This document shows positions 27,828-37,974 of a stretch of DNA of 59,816 bases, one piece after another. The notes under the pieces are model-generated. The model made no database searches, was not told the DNA's origin, and saw only the letters and a program-made list of their open reading frames with translations. This DNA is from an uncultured bacterium (lineage in GTDB: Bacteria > Planctomycetota > UBA1135 > GCA-002686595), in the NCBI GenBank assembly GCA_937905825.1, contig CALCXM010000068.1:1-59816 (forward strand). Direction: 5' to 3'. Both the position numbers and the translations under genes were made by a program. Position 1 is the stretch's first letter, and each line of letters opens with the position of its first letter.

Positions 27828-28012
27828 GGGGCCATTCTAGGAAACTGCCCGGCCAAGATGGGCATCCACGCCGCCCGCTTTCTACGAACTCCCCTGGATC
27901 CTGCGGCGTTCGCTCCCCGGCCTGTGCCGGGGCACCTGCGATTGTTCGGCCAGCGGCTTGCTGTTCGGGCCTTTGCAGCCCCCGCGCGAGAGCGCGAGAG
28001 CCAGGCAAGACC

Positions 28013-28855
28013 TTAGGCCGGCAACCCAGCCGGTCGGTAGAACACCGAACGGCAGTGAAGCTGCGGGTCAAAGCGCGGATCAATGTCCTTCAGAGATTCG
28101 CTAGAGCTGGTGAAGAAGTAGCCGCCAACTTCCATGCGATCCGCCAAACGGCGATAGAGGTCTTCACGGACTTCCTGCTTGAAGTAGATCGCCACGTTGC
28201 GGCAGAACACCACGTCGAAACGCCCCACGGCCGCAAATGGATCCAACAGGTTGCGCCGCTCAAAGCGCACGCACTTCTGCAACTCGGGTTTGATGCGCCA
28301 GTTGGAGTCTTCCGGAATGAAGTGACGATTCAGTTCGCCGGTCGAAAGTCCGCGACGAATCTCCAAGTCCCCGTAGATACCTTCCCTTGCTTGCGCGAGG
28401 GCATCCTCACAGATGTCCGTCGCAAGGATTTGGATGTCCCAGTTCGGCAGGTCGTCCTCGAGCAATTCGCTCAAGACCATGGCGATGCTGTACGGTTCTT
28501 GTCCCGTGCTGCAAGCGGCGCTCCAGATTCGGATGCGTTGTGGATAGGGCGTCTTCTCCTTCGCGTCAAAGAGCTCCGGAAGCACCTTGTGACGCAACGC
28601 TTCGTAGGGGGATTGATCCCGGAAGAAAAGCGTCTCGTTGGTGGTGATCGCGTTGACCAAAGCACCCGCGAGCTTCTTGTCACCTCCGGATCGAACCCTT
28701 TTCACCAGGTCACCGTAGTCCTCACAATCGTACTCGCCGAGCATGTGCCCGAAGCGGTTCTCCACCAGGTACCCCTTGGTCGAGTCCAAGACGATCCCGC
28801 AGAGCTCCTCGACGAGCTCAGAGATTTGCGCCAGATCCTGTGTAGAGACACTCAC
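28013..28855 (-). CDS. cheR: chemoreceptor methyltransferase CheR
   Basis: 280 residues. CheR methylates glutamates of chemoreceptors using SAM. It opens with the helical N-domain, then shows AITTNETLFFRDQ, the SAM motif WSAACSTGQEPYSIAM, ILATDICEDAL and FDVVFCRNVAIYF. The GTG at 28855 overlaps the cheB TGA and has GGGGTG just before it. It is the last gene of cheA-cheW-cheB-cheR. No methyl-accepting protein is in the window, so its substrate lies elsewhere. Confidence 0.96.
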   Translation of the reverse strand: MSVSTQDLAQISELVEELCGIVLDSTKGYLVENRFGHMLGEYDCEDYGDLVKRVRSGGDKKLAGALVNAITTNETLFFRDQSPYEALRHKVLPELFDAKEKTPYPQRIRIWSAACSTGQEPYSIAMVLSELLEDDLPNWDIQILATDICEDALAQAREGIYGDLEIRRGLSTGELNRHFIPEDSNWRIKPELQKCVRFERRNLLDPFAAVGRFDVVFCRNVAIYFKQEVREDLYRRLADRMEVGGYFFTSSSESLKDIDPRFDPQLHCRSVFYRPAGLPA

Positions 28856-30054
28856 CTTTTCACCCCGCGTCGGCAGCTTCGAGCAAGCTCATCAGCAATT
28901 TCGGTGAGGGGTAGAACGGCGTCTGCAATGCCTTCGGTCACCAACAGCTTCGGCATTCCAAAGACCACGCAGCTCTGTTCGTCCTGGGCAATGATGTGCG
29001 CGCCCTTGGCCTGCAACAGGCGGCACCCCGCGGTACCGTCATCACCCATTCCCGTCAGGATCGCCGCTACGGTGCGACCGCCAGTCAGTTCACTTGCCGA
29101 ACGGAATAGGTAGTCCACCGATGGCCGGCAGCTACGCTCAGGCGGATCGTTGGTGATTTGAACGCCCATGCCAGCGCCCTGGCGCCGCACTTTCATATGA
29201 TGCCCGCCTGGCGCGATGAGGATTTCCCCCGCACGGAGAGGTTGACCGTTCTTGGCCTCCATCACGTGCAGAGCACACTTCTTGTCCAGGGACTCCGCCA
29301 GGGTTTGCGTGAACAGCGGCGGCATGTGCTGAACGATGAGCACTGGGATCGGGAGATTGCCCGGCAACCGACTGAGCACGGTCTCCAAGGCCTGGGGTCC
29401 ACCCGTGGAGGAACCGATCAGCATCAAGGCCGGCGGCACTTTGCTCTTGGCCACCATCCCCCGGGATGGGACTGTCCGGCTCGGTAGCGGAGCCTGAGGC
29501 TCTTCAGCGGTACTCGGTTGGATCGGCTGGCCCGCTTGGCGCGGAGGCATGGGGCGCCTGATGGGTGGACGTTGCTGCCCACGCACCGGAGGCACCGCTC
29601 CTGCCGAGCCCGGTCCACGCCCGCCAGACCGAAGCCTCTGCACAAACTCTCCACAGGCGAGAACCAGGGGCACCAACTGGGCCTGCAAGGCTTGGATCAC
29701 CGTGTCCAGACCTGCCCCAGAGTTGGGCTTGGTGATCAGGTCAAAGGCACCCAAACGCATCGCTTCCATACTGGCGCGAGCGCCCTGCTGGGAAAGCGCA
29801 CTGACCACGATGGCGCCCAGTTGAGGACGCTTGCCCTTCAGGTGTTTGAGGACCTCGAGCCCACCCATCACGGGCATCTCCAAGTCGAGTGTGATCACAT
29901 CGACTTCGCCGAGTGCAATGCGGTCGAGTGCGAGCTGGCCATTGCTGGCGTGGCCCACCACTTCGATTTGAGGGTGGCCTTCCAGGGCCATGCGCAAGAT
30001 CTTGCGCTGGACCACCGAGTCCTCAACAATCAATACGCGAACCTTCTTAAGCAC
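28852..30054 (-). CDS. cheB: protein-glutamate methylesterase CheB
   Basis: About 400 residues from the GTG at 30054, which has GAGGG 8 bases upstream; frames open further to 30093 but without a ribosome site. The receiver domain has phosphoacceptor Asp in VITLDLEMPVMGG (about residue 57). A Pro/Arg-rich linker leads to the methylesterase domain with the catalytic triad region: Ser in LIGSSTGGPQAL, His in VQHMPP and Asp in GMGDDGTAG. It removes receptor methyl groups to reset sensitivity. It ends by overlapping cheR by four bases. Confidence 0.95.
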   Translation of the reverse strand: MLKKVRVLIVEDSVVQRKILRMALEGHPQIEVVGHASNGQLALDRIALGEVDVITLDLEMPVMGGLEVLKHLKGKRPQLGAIVVSALSQQGARASMEAMRLGAFDLITKPNSGAGLDTVIQALQAQLVPLVLACGEFVQRLRSGGRGPGSAGAVPPVRGQQRPPIRRPMPPRQAGQPIQPSTAEEPQAPLPSRTVPSRGMVAKSKVPPALMLIGSSTGGPQALETVLSRLPGNLPIPVLIVQHMPPLFTQTLAESLDKKCALHVMEAKNGQPLRAGEILIAPGGHHMKVRRQGAGMGVQITNDPPERSCRPSVDYLFRSASELTGGRTVAAILTGMGDDGTAGCRLLQAKGAHIIAQDEQSCVVFGMPKLLVTEGIADAVLPLTEIADELARSCRRGVKR

Positions 30055-30159
30055 GGATGAAGCCCTCACACTTGCGGGGGGGCGCATACGCACAGAACGT
30101 TTGCGGGGGATAGAAATAGGGGTTCATGAATTCCACGGGGGTTGGAATGTGCCTTGAGC

Positions 30160-30642
30160 TTAGTTGGTGGCGTTCGCAGTCTCAGGTGGCGCTAAGAGTT
30201 CTTCGATTTTTAGGACCACGATCAGTTCTTCATCCATCTGATGCACACCCATCATGAAGCGGGCGTCGACTCCCGAGATGTTCGCGGGCGGCGGCTGCAG
30301 GTTGCGAGAATCGATAGCAACCACATCGGAGAGCCGGTCGACCAGGACGCCGACGAGTTCGCCACCTGAGTGCAAGACGATGTTTCGCGTCTGCTGCCCA
30401 AACACGATCTCTCCGAGCCCGAGCACCGTCCCCAAATCGAGGACGCTCACGACTTCACCACGCAAGTTGATCACACCACGCACTTGCTTGGACGTGTGAG
30501 GCACCAAGGTCAAATCGCGCTGGCGGTTGATCTCTTGGATCTCGAGGATGTCCACTCCGAAGCGTAGGCCCCCTAGATAGAACGTACCGAGCTGCAATTC
30601 CGTGGACTTGGGGCCGCCGTTGTTGTCTTCTTCGTAACTCAT
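30160..30642 (-). CDS. cheW: chemotaxis coupling protein CheW
   Basis: 160 residues. CheW links chemoreceptors to CheA. The CheW fold is clear from FYLGGLRFGVDILEIQEINR, the PHTSKQVRGVINLRGEVVSVLDL signature and the VLVDRLSDVVAID segment. A charged N-terminal tail rich in Asp/Asn precedes it. It starts four bases past the cheA stop and has no obvious Shine-Dalgarno, which suggests translational coupling. A 105-base spacer separates it from cheB. Confidence 0.95.
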   Translation of the reverse strand: MSYEEDNNGGPKSTELQLGTFYLGGLRFGVDILEIQEINRQRDLTLVPHTSKQVRGVINLRGEVVSVLDLGTVLGLGEIVFGQQTRNIVLHSGGELVGVLVDRLSDVVAIDSRNLQPPPANISGVDARFMMGVHQMDEELIVVLKIEELLAPPETANATN

Positions 30643-30646
30643 AGGA

Positions 30647-33600
30647 TTAGTTCGTGGTGGGTGCGTTCCACAGTTCCTTGATCTTGCCCAGCAAACGGTT
30701 CCGGTCCAACTTGACCTGATAGTCCGTCACACCGACTTCGCGGGCCCTTGCGATGTCCTCGTCTGTCGCGAGAGAACTCAGCGCAATCACCGGGAGGTGA
30801 GAGTGCTTTTGGCTGCCACGAATCGCGGCTGCCAACTCGAGGCCCGTCATGTTTGGCATTTCCACGTCGGTCACAACCAAGCGCACGTTGTGCTTGCCCG
30901 ATTCCAAGGTGTTCCAGGCGATCAAACCATCCTCGGCTTGAACGACCTCGTAGTCGGACTCCCTTAGATAGGTGATCATCTTCTTGCGGAAGAAGCCGGA
31001 GTCTTCCGCCACAAGGATGACAGCCCGCTGCTCGGGTCCATCGTTCGCGGGGGGCGCCGGTGGTTGCGGTGATTGAACAACCGGGGCGGCTGCCACGGGT
31101 GCGGGTGCCGGGGCCGCTGCTTTGGGCGCCTTCGCCACGGGAGCCTCTGCGGCCGGTTCCTCCGCCACTTCTGGCTCCGCCGCTGGCGGGGCCGCTACGA
31201 CTTCGGCGACTGGGGCAACGTACTCTGGGATTGGCAGCTCCGGGGCCACGGCGATCGGAATGGGAGCGGGCGGGGGCTCCGCAACCGCGACCTGAGCAGC
31301 CACCTCGGGTGCGTACTCCTCGTAGCCCGATTGGGCGTGCTGGTCGTTGTAGGACATGCCGCCGGGCAACTCGGCAGGTGCAGCGAAAAGGCTTTCACTG
31401 AACCACTCCGGGAAGGCCGCATCGGCCAACTCGTAGATGTCGACCACACGAGTTTCCATTCCGTCAAGCGTCACGCTGCCCGAGACACCAATGTCACGGA
31501 TCGTGACGGTGTCGACCTTGGTGGTGATGCTCCGGATGTCGATGAGCGTTGCCACGAGCAAGCCCACTTCGCGATTGCCTGCATCAACAACAACCACATA
31601 TGCGTTGTTCGCCGCCTCCCATGGCATGCATTGAATCAGGTTCTCAAGTCGCAAGACCGGCAGGATGCCGTCGGGGCCTTGAACGGCCTCGACGCCGCCC
31701 ACTTGCACGAGCTCGGACGTCTTGACTCGATCAATTCGAGAGACAGCGTGGGCTGCGATCGCGAACTGTTCGCCGGGGCAGTTCTGGAAGAGGATGACCG
31801 ACTGGCTGCGATCGTCCTGATGAATGGTCGCCATGGCGTCCTCTTTGGCCTTGCGCTCGGACTCTTCCGGAGAGATCCGGACGTGCAAGCCCTTGTGGTT
31901 GGCGATGCCTGCGACATCCAGAATCAACGCGATGTGTCCATCGCCCAGGATCGTCGCCCCGGAGAAACACGGAGCGGACTTGATGTGCTTGCCGAGGGGC
32001 TTCACCACGATCTCTTCCGAGTCACGCAGGTCAGCAACGACTAGGCCGTACTGCATTTGTCCAGCTGCGACCACGATGATATTGAGGGTTTCCACCGCTT
32101 CGCTTGCGTTGGGCGATTGCTTGTCTGCATCCGGATCGGCGTCCTGGGCCTTCTGCATTGGAATCAGGTCATTGCCTGGCTCCTCGAGGGTTTGCTCCAG
32201 TCGCACAAGGGGCAACAAGCGGTTGCGCAAGCGCAGGACTTCAGCCCCTTTGAGTCGTTCGATACGCGTGTTCTCGTCGCCTTCTTTGACGCGCACAAGC
32301 TCGAGAATGTTGAGCTGCGGCAGAGCGAAAGAGTCGGTCGAGGTCTTCACGATCAACGCGGGGATGATCGCCAGAGTCAGGGGCAGCTTGATTGCGAGCG
32401 TCGTCCCCACGCCAAGCTCGGACTCGATCTCGATGGTCCCACCGAGGCGCTCAAGGTTGGTCTGGACCACGTCCATTCCCACCCCACGACCGCTGATGTC
32501 GGTCACGACCTCTTTGGTCGAGAAACCCGGGTGAAAGATCAGGCGCAGCGTGTCCCGCTCGCTCATATCCCGGGCGCGCTCAGAGGTGATCAGACCCTTG
32601 TCCACGGCCTTCTGCCGCAACACTTCGGGGTCGATCCCTGCGCCGTCGTCCGAGATCGTAATGTTCACGGTGCCGCCATCGTGGAAGGCATGCAGCAAGA
32701 TAGAACCCTGGGGGTTCTTGCCGTTGGCTGCCCGGACTGCTGGCATTTCGACGCCGTGGTCCACGGAGTTGCGGACCAGGTGAGTGAGGGGATCGCTGAT
32801 CGCCTCGATGATTGTTTTGTCAAGCTCGACGTCGTCTCCCTTGGTACTGAGGACGACCTTCTTGTCCAGCTGGCTCGAGAGGTCCCGCACAACGCGCGGG
32901 AACTTGCCGAACACGTTGCCGACGGGTTGCATACGAGTGCCCATGATGGCTTCCTGCAACTCACTCGTGATCTGGTCGATTCGCGAACCCACCAGATCCA
33001 AGCCCGCGCGATCGTCCGAAGTCAGGGTTTGCAGCAGCTGGTTGCGACTAAGCACCAGCTCCCCAGCCAAGTTCATGAGATGGTCAAGGACGCTGACGTT
33101 GACTCGAACCGTCGCACTCGGGGGAGCACTGACCTGAACCGGCGGGGTATTCGCTGCGTCACCCTTCGGTGCAGCTTTCTTTGTCTTGCTCTTCACTGGG
33201 ACCTCCGGACTCGGCTCAACGCTGGCCACTGGAGCCTTGTGTGGCTCGGGTTTTGCCTTCGCTTGCACGTCGGCGGCCACATCGGCCGCCTCGGCATCGG
33301 CGAGGACTTCGTGAACGGCTTCCAACTTCCCCAAGTGGATGGCGTCCAGGGCGGTTACGAAATCATGGATATCGACGTTGTTGGAAGACGCCACATCACT
33401 GAGCATGCCCTTGAGCACGTCAGAGGATCGCAAGAGCGGATCAACGATTTCCAGACTGCAAACGAGCTCGTTGTTGCGCAACGAGTTCAGCACGTTCTCC
33501 ATGCTGTGGGACAACTTGCAGATGCCCTCGAGCCCCAAGAATCCGGAGGCTCCTTTGATCGAGTGCAAGGCTCGGAAAACCTTGTTGACCAGGTCAATTT

Positions 33601-33706
33601 CCAGGTCGGCCCCTTGGGCTTCTAGCGTGAGCAGTTCGGCCTCGATGTCCTCGAGGTGCTCGTTGGACTCGACTACGAAGTCTTGGAGGAGATCGTCGTT
33701 CTCCAT
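30647..33706 (-). CDS. cheA: hybrid chemotaxis kinase CheA with two CheW-like domains and a receiver
   Basis: 1,019 residues, much longer than E. coli CheA. Domains in order: Hpt at 1-105 with phosphoacceptor His48 in HSIKGASGF; a Pro-rich linker to 200; the dimerisation helices at about 205-265; the ATPase at about 290-440 with VRNSVDHGVE and SDDGAGID; a CheW-like domain at about 445-610; a second CheW-like domain at about 635-765; an Ala/Pro-rich linker to about 890; and a receiver at 895-1015 with Asp947 in VVTDVEMPNM. The fused receiver replaces or competes with CheY. It leads the operon with cheW, cheB and cheR. Confidence 0.96.
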   Translation of the reverse strand: MENDDLLQDFVVESNEHLEDIEAELLTLEAQGADLEIDLVNKVFRALHSIKGASGFLGLEGICKLSHSMENVLNSLRNNELVCSLEIVDPLLRSSDVLKGMLSDVASSNNVDIHDFVTALDAIHLGKLEAVHEVLADAEAADVAADVQAKAKPEPHKAPVASVEPSPEVPVKSKTKKAAPKGDAANTPPVQVSAPPSATVRVNVSVLDHLMNLAGELVLSRNQLLQTLTSDDRAGLDLVGSRIDQITSELQEAIMGTRMQPVGNVFGKFPRVVRDLSSQLDKKVVLSTKGDDVELDKTIIEAISDPLTHLVRNSVDHGVEMPAVRAANGKNPQGSILLHAFHDGGTVNITISDDGAGIDPEVLRQKAVDKGLITSERARDMSERDTLRLIFHPGFSTKEVVTDISGRGVGMDVVQTNLERLGGTIEIESELGVGTTLAIKLPLTLAIIPALIVKTSTDSFALPQLNILELVRVKEGDENTRIERLKGAEVLRLRNRLLPLVRLEQTLEEPGNDLIPMQKAQDADPDADKQSPNASEAVETLNIIVVAAGQMQYGLVVADLRDSEEIVVKPLGKHIKSAPCFSGATILGDGHIALILDVAGIANHKGLHVRISPEESERKAKEDAMATIHQDDRSQSVILFQNCPGEQFAIAAHAVSRIDRVKTSELVQVGGVEAVQGPDGILPVLRLENLIQCMPWEAANNAYVVVVDAGNREVGLLVATLIDIRSITTKVDTVTIRDIGVSGSVTLDGMETRVVDIYELADAAFPEWFSESLFAAPAELPGGMSYNDQHAQSGYEEYAPEVAAQVAVAEPPPAPIPIAVAPELPIPEYVAPVAEVVAAPPAAEPEVAEEPAAEAPVAKAPKAAAPAPAPVAAAPVVQSPQPPAPPANDGPEQRAVILVAEDSGFFRKKMITYLRESDYEVVQAEDGLIAWNTLESGKHNVRLVVTDVEMPNMTGLELAAAIRGSQKHSHLPVIALSSLATDEDIARAREVGVTDYQVKLDRNRLLGKIKELWNAPTTN

Positions 33707-33890
33707 TGGGGATGGCCTGGAAAGAGTTGGGGAAGGGGATCCGTGGCTCGAAAACCTCGAATTCAGGTGGGGGTCTTCCCGGGTCTTTCGGTAATGCCGA
33801 TAGGGGCACTTGAGCGCTGCCCTAGCTCCCTCTTGAAATTTGCCGAACTCGCGCTGGAGCCAGCCTTGAAAGTTTTTCCAGCCCTATCCC

Positions 33891-36800
33891 TCAATCAGCA
33901 TCCAAGCTCAAGTGCACTTCAACTTCTTCCCCAGGTACGACGTGGACCTTGACGGCCTCCCCGCTTTTCCCGTCCTTGCGGGCCCCTACCGTCACCTGAT
34001 CCATGCCAATTCCGCGATAGGTGAAGTTCCCCTGGGCATCCGTTGTGCTTCGCCCAGATCCGTGCACATCCGCCCCAGATAGAGTGCGAACCAGAATCTT
34101 CGCTCCGGAAACGGGTTGGCCGGAGGCCCCGGTCACGGTTCCGCGCACCTCCCCCGCCTCAACCAGTTGGATTTCCACCCCGCTGAGAGCTTGCTGGTCG
34201 GTCACCTTCAGTCCTTCCACCACCTGCGTGCCCGTGACCGTACGTGACATGCGGCGCTCCCAGCGACTGGGTTGGCGGTCGTAGGCTCGGAGGTTGTAGG
34301 TCCCCGCTGCCACGTTGGCGAATTCGAACTGCCCTCCCTCACCGGCCATCACCCACTGGGGTCCGGCTGCGGGCCCCTCGACGTCAACCTGCACTGGCAA
34401 AAGCCGAAGATCGCACTTGCCCAGGCCCTCGCCGCTCAAACCGAGCACCACCCCGCGAATGGAGCTGCCTGGAAGCTCGAAATCGACGCCCGTGTTCTCC
34501 CCGTTCGACAAGTCCTGCTCGAGTTCAATGACCCCGCTGCTCTTGTCTCCAAAGTAGAACGTGTACTTGCCGGCCCCGGCCAGACTCAGGCTGTACTCCC
34601 CGTTGTCGCCCGTCACGGTGACGTCGTTGTTGAGGTCGCTGTCCTTCACGGACTGGCACCTGACAGTCACCCGCGGGGCGGGTTCGCCCGCACGAGTCAC
34701 AACCCCCGTCACCAGGGCGGGGTTGGAGGGCGGCGCCCCAAGAACCACAGAAACCACTGCCCCGTCCGCAACCTCGACTTCCTGGGCTACTTTGCGTTCC
34801 AGGATCCCGTCCTGGCTGTTCGTCTTCGATGGACTGAGCGTCAGCCGGTAGGTCCCTGCGTCGAGGCCGGTGACTTCGAAGTCGCCGCCCCCATCGGTCA
34901 GAGCTTCCTCGCTGTTGCGCCCTCGCTGCCCGGTGGAATTGATGGAGATGCGCCGGCCCTTGCGGTCTTGAATCGAGCCGTGGAGTGTGCCTCGGATTCT
35001 TCCCGGGAGCCGCAACTGCAACAGCACTTGCTCCACTTGAGTGCCAGGGTCCACGTTCACCAAGACGGCCTCGCTGGTCCCGTAGCCTTCCGCACTGGCC
35101 CAAACTCGCAGTCGGCCCGGAGTGATGTCGCTGGCCTTGTACTTGCCATCCCGATTGGTGCGCGTCTGCTCACCCCAGGAACGCGCAATGACGTTCGCCA
35201 TGAAGTCTTCGTCGTCACCCAACTTGTCCACCCAAATCCCAGCACCGGAGAAGGGCTCTCCAGAGGGGTCGCGCACCAAGCCGGAGATTTGAGAGAGACG
35301 CTTGGCGATGAATTCGAGCTCGCCGCTTCCGGGCAAGGTCACCGTCACCTCTTGGCTGGGTTCGTGATCGTCGGCGATGGCCCGCACACTCCAGGATCCC
35401 GGCCGCAAGCCGTCCACGGAGAAACTTCCATCCACACTGAGCACGACCCGGCGAACCGTGTCCTTGTCCATGAACTCGTCACCGCCGGCGGGCCTGGCCT
35501 GAATCACGAAGCGCCCCAAGCCCTCGCCTTCGTCGTCCAATACACGACCATTGATGGAGTCCCCGGGATCGAGCACCAACTCCAGGCCTCGGGTTCCGGC
35601 CGGGACTCCAAGTTTGCGCACTCGATAGGTTGGCCCGCGCGCCCGCAGGTTGGAAGCCTTGCCCGACTTGACCCGTTTCTTGTCCTTGGCCAGGTCAGCG
35701 GGCTTGAACGACTTCGCGTAGGCCCGAATCGCGCACTCCGAGTTCTCCAAGCCTGAGATCTCAAAGGAACCGTCCGGGCCCGTCTTCTCATAGCTCGAGT
35801 CGTCGAACTTGAACGTGAGCCCGCTCACCTCCCGATCCTGGCTGACGCTGACGCTGGCCCCCACGGCTGGGGAGCCGTCCGGCCAGCGCACAAAGCCTTG
35901 GATCGAGTGCCCCGAACGGACCTCGAGCACAATTCCTTCCCGTTTGGAACCGGCGGCCAGGAAACCCAACTCCTGCTCCGCGACCAAACGTTCATCCATG
36001 GCGGCCTTGACTTGAAATTCGCCCTCGGGGATGCCGCGCAAAACGAAACTGCCATCTTCCGCCGTCAAGTTGAACTCTCGGGACCAACCCTCCCCGATGG
36101 AGGTCAACTCGACAGCGATCCCGCCGCGGCCCACGTCGTTTTCGTCCACAACGCGACCGGTCACGATGCTGCCGCGCTCTAGCTGCGTTCGGATTTCGAT
36201 GCTCTCACCCGCCCGCAAGTCTTGCTTCTCGACGCGCTTGTCGGCCCACAAGGGCGTACGAATGATCGGCCCGTAGCTGCCCGCCGGGATCGCGCGAATC
36301 TCAAAGCCCCCTTCCGAATCGAATCCAGAGTTGCGCGAGACCCGGCTCCGTCCGGACCAAGATTGCACCAAGATCGTCGCCCCAGCGCGGGCCTCCTCCG
36401 TCCACTCTTCGCCGTGCGGAGCGCTCGCCACACCGTAGATGACCCCACCCATCTCGGGCTCCAGCAAGACCTCGTCGTGCACCTCGCGAGGCTTGATCGC
36501 GAGCTTCTCCGGCATGTAGAGGTAGCGGCTGTTGACGTCCAACCAGCCCGTGCGCGTCTCCACCGAGAAGGCCACGCGAAACTTCCCATCGCGGTTCGCC
36601 GTGGTTTCGTACTCGCGGCGCGAGCTGTCCCCGAAGGCCCGTCCACGGGCGATGATGGTCACCTTGCTCGTGTCATTCGGCATGCCCTCGGGAAACAGGA
36701 CACGGCCCTCAATCCAGATGGCGTTGGACGGGATCGCAACAGGCGACTCCCCGTCTTTGGCAGTCAGCAGCTGTTGGGGAGTCTTGAGGGAATCGACCCG

Positions 36801-36992
36801 CTGCGTCTTGGCTTCTGGCTTGGCGAGCAGAGGCAATTGGCTCACGCTCTCCCCCGGGGTCAGGGCGCCCGGGCCCACTCCCTCCACGGACACCGCCGCC
36901 TGGGATCCTTCCGATTGGCCAAGCCACGACCAAAGCCCCCCCAGCAAGAGGAAAACAGCGGCGAGGAGCGGGAGCAGAAGTTTGTTTTTCAT
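33891..36992 (-). CDS. large exported protein of about ten carboxypeptidase-regulatory-like repeats
   Basis: About 1,033 residues. The ATG at 36992 opens MKNKLLLPLLAAVFLLLGG, a signal peptide or anchor; further upstream starts would add 63 charged residues. The rest is mostly repeats with the pattern V-GRVVDENDVGRGGIAV or I-GLVRDPSGEPFSGA, i.e. CarboxypepD_reg (Ig-like) beta-sandwich domains, about ten in a row. Such proteins form stalks or adhesins on the cell surface. It lies upstream of cheA in the same direction with a 184-base gap. Whether the two are linked functionally is unknown. Confidence 0.85.
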   Translation of the reverse strand: MKNKLLLPLLAAVFLLLGGLWSWLGQSEGSQAAVSVEGVGPGALTPGESVSQLPLLAKPEAKTQRVDSLKTPQQLLTAKDGESPVAIPSNAIWIEGRVLFPEGMPNDTSKVTIIARGRAFGDSSRREYETTANRDGKFRVAFSVETRTGWLDVNSRYLYMPEKLAIKPREVHDEVLLEPEMGGVIYGVASAPHGEEWTEEARAGATILVQSWSGRSRVSRNSGFDSEGGFEIRAIPAGSYGPIIRTPLWADKRVEKQDLRAGESIEIRTQLERGSIVTGRVVDENDVGRGGIAVELTSIGEGWSREFNLTAEDGSFVLRGIPEGEFQVKAAMDERLVAEQELGFLAAGSKREGIVLEVRSGHSIQGFVRWPDGSPAVGASVSVSQDREVSGLTFKFDDSSYEKTGPDGSFEISGLENSECAIRAYAKSFKPADLAKDKKRVKSGKASNLRARGPTYRVRKLGVPAGTRGLELVLDPGDSINGRVLDDEGEGLGRFVIQARPAGGDEFMDKDTVRRVVLSVDGSFSVDGLRPGSWSVRAIADDHEPSQEVTVTLPGSGELEFIAKRLSQISGLVRDPSGEPFSGAGIWVDKLGDDEDFMANVIARSWGEQTRTNRDGKYKASDITPGRLRVWASAEGYGTSEAVLVNVDPGTQVEQVLLQLRLPGRIRGTLHGSIQDRKGRRISINSTGQRGRNSEEALTDGGGDFEVTGLDAGTYRLTLSPSKTNSQDGILERKVAQEVEVADGAVVSVVLGAPPSNPALVTGVVTRAGEPAPRVTVRCQSVKDSDLNNDVTVTGDNGEYSLSLAGAGKYTFYFGDKSSGVIELEQDLSNGENTGVDFELPGSSIRGVVLGLSGEGLGKCDLRLLPVQVDVEGPAAGPQWVMAGEGGQFEFANVAAGTYNLRAYDRQPSRWERRMSRTVTGTQVVEGLKVTDQQALSGVEIQLVEAGEVRGTVTGASGQPVSGAKILVRTLSGADVHGSGRSTTDAQGNFTYRGIGMDQVTVGARKDGKSGEAVKVHVVPGEEVEVHLSLDAD

Positions 36993-37215
36993 AGTGATTC
37001 CGGACGGAGAGCCCGCGTGAGCCAAGTCGAGCCTAAGAGTCGGGATCACAAAATGCGATTCGTGAAGTGCCGATCCTCGATCCCAGATCCAGGGGTGAGA
37101 CGTTTCCCATGCTCGAATGCCATTTTGGACTTTGGCTAGACGCAGAGGTGCGTTCGGGGATCGGTAGCTCGCGGATCGCACTGTGTGACCCGGGTTCCAG
37201 GCCCGAGCTTACGAC

Positions 37216-37974
37216 TCAACCCCCGACTCTATCTAGGGGCTCTTTGCCACGGACTGCCCGCGCCAAGACCAGCGCGCTTACCTGGCGCGCCCCGCCCTTG
37301 CGCAGGACCCGCGCACAGGCCCGCAGAGTCGCCCCTGACGTCAGGACGTCGTCCACCAACCAGACCAATCGACCCTTCAATTGAGTGATGTGCTTCGTAC
37401 GCAATTGAAACGCTCCGGACACGTTGGCCTCCCGCGATTCGAGGGCGGAACCCTGGGGCGCCGTCCAGCGCTGGCGCCTGAGAGCTCGGCAAAGGGTGCC
37501 ATTCGCCTCTGCCGCCAAGTGGGTCGCGAGCAGGTGCGCCTGGTCGTAGCCACGTTCGATGCGCCGCAGGAAGTGCAAGGGGACCGGCACCAAGAGCGGG
37601 CTCTCCGCCTCTGGAAAGCGAGCGCGCCAGCGACGGGCAAGCTCCACTCCCAAGGGCTGGGCCAAGCCCCGGCGGCCGCCGTGCTTGAGAGCCAGGACCC
37701 AGTCCCGCAGGGGGCTGCGCTCGCTGTAGTCCCCCAAGGTGAGCACGGTTCCCAGGCGCAAGCTCCGGCGCGCGCAGGCGGCGCAGCGCTGCCCATCCGG
37801 AATGCCCCGTGGCAGCTCAGCGGCACAGCGCCCGCAGCGACTCTTGTCATCGCTTGGTTTCAATCGGTGACGCCCACAGGGCCCGGGCCCGTCGCAACCG
37901 GTGCCGCATACGGGGCACGCTTCCGGAAACACCGCGCGCAGAAAGCCCTCCACGATTCTGTTGGAAACATCCAT
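37216..37974 (-). CDS. comF: ComF-family phosphoribosyltransferase-like protein
   Basis: 252 residues. The N-terminus has zinc-type CPVCG, CGRC and CAAC pairs, and the C-terminus has the PRPP-loop WLVDDVLTSGATL typical of ComF/GntX. The RGYDQAHLLA segment lies between. ComF is needed for DNA uptake in competent bacteria, and in others its role is unclear; this gene alone does not prove competence. It is read toward the repeat-protein gene, with about 220 bases before that gene's start. Confidence 0.9.
   Translation of the reverse strand: MDVSNRIVEGFLRAVFPEACPVCGTGCDGPGPCGRHRLKPSDDKSRCGRCAAELPRGIPDGQRCAACARRSLRLGTVLTLGDYSERSPLRDWVLALKHGGRRGLAQPLGVELARRWRARFPEAESPLLVPVPLHFLRRIERGYDQAHLLATHLAAEANGTLCRALRRQRWTAPQGSALESREANVSGAFQLRTKHITQLKGRLVWLVDDVLTSGATLRACARVLRKGGARQVSALVLARAVRGKEPLDRVGG

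Noticed and set aside
27551..29113. Plus-strand frame antisense to larC and cheR
   Set aside because: Crosses two clear genes and has no recognisable domain.
34272..35756. Plus-strand frame antisense to the carboxypeptidase-regulatory-like protein
   Set aside because: Mirror of a repeat-rich gene; no conserved features.
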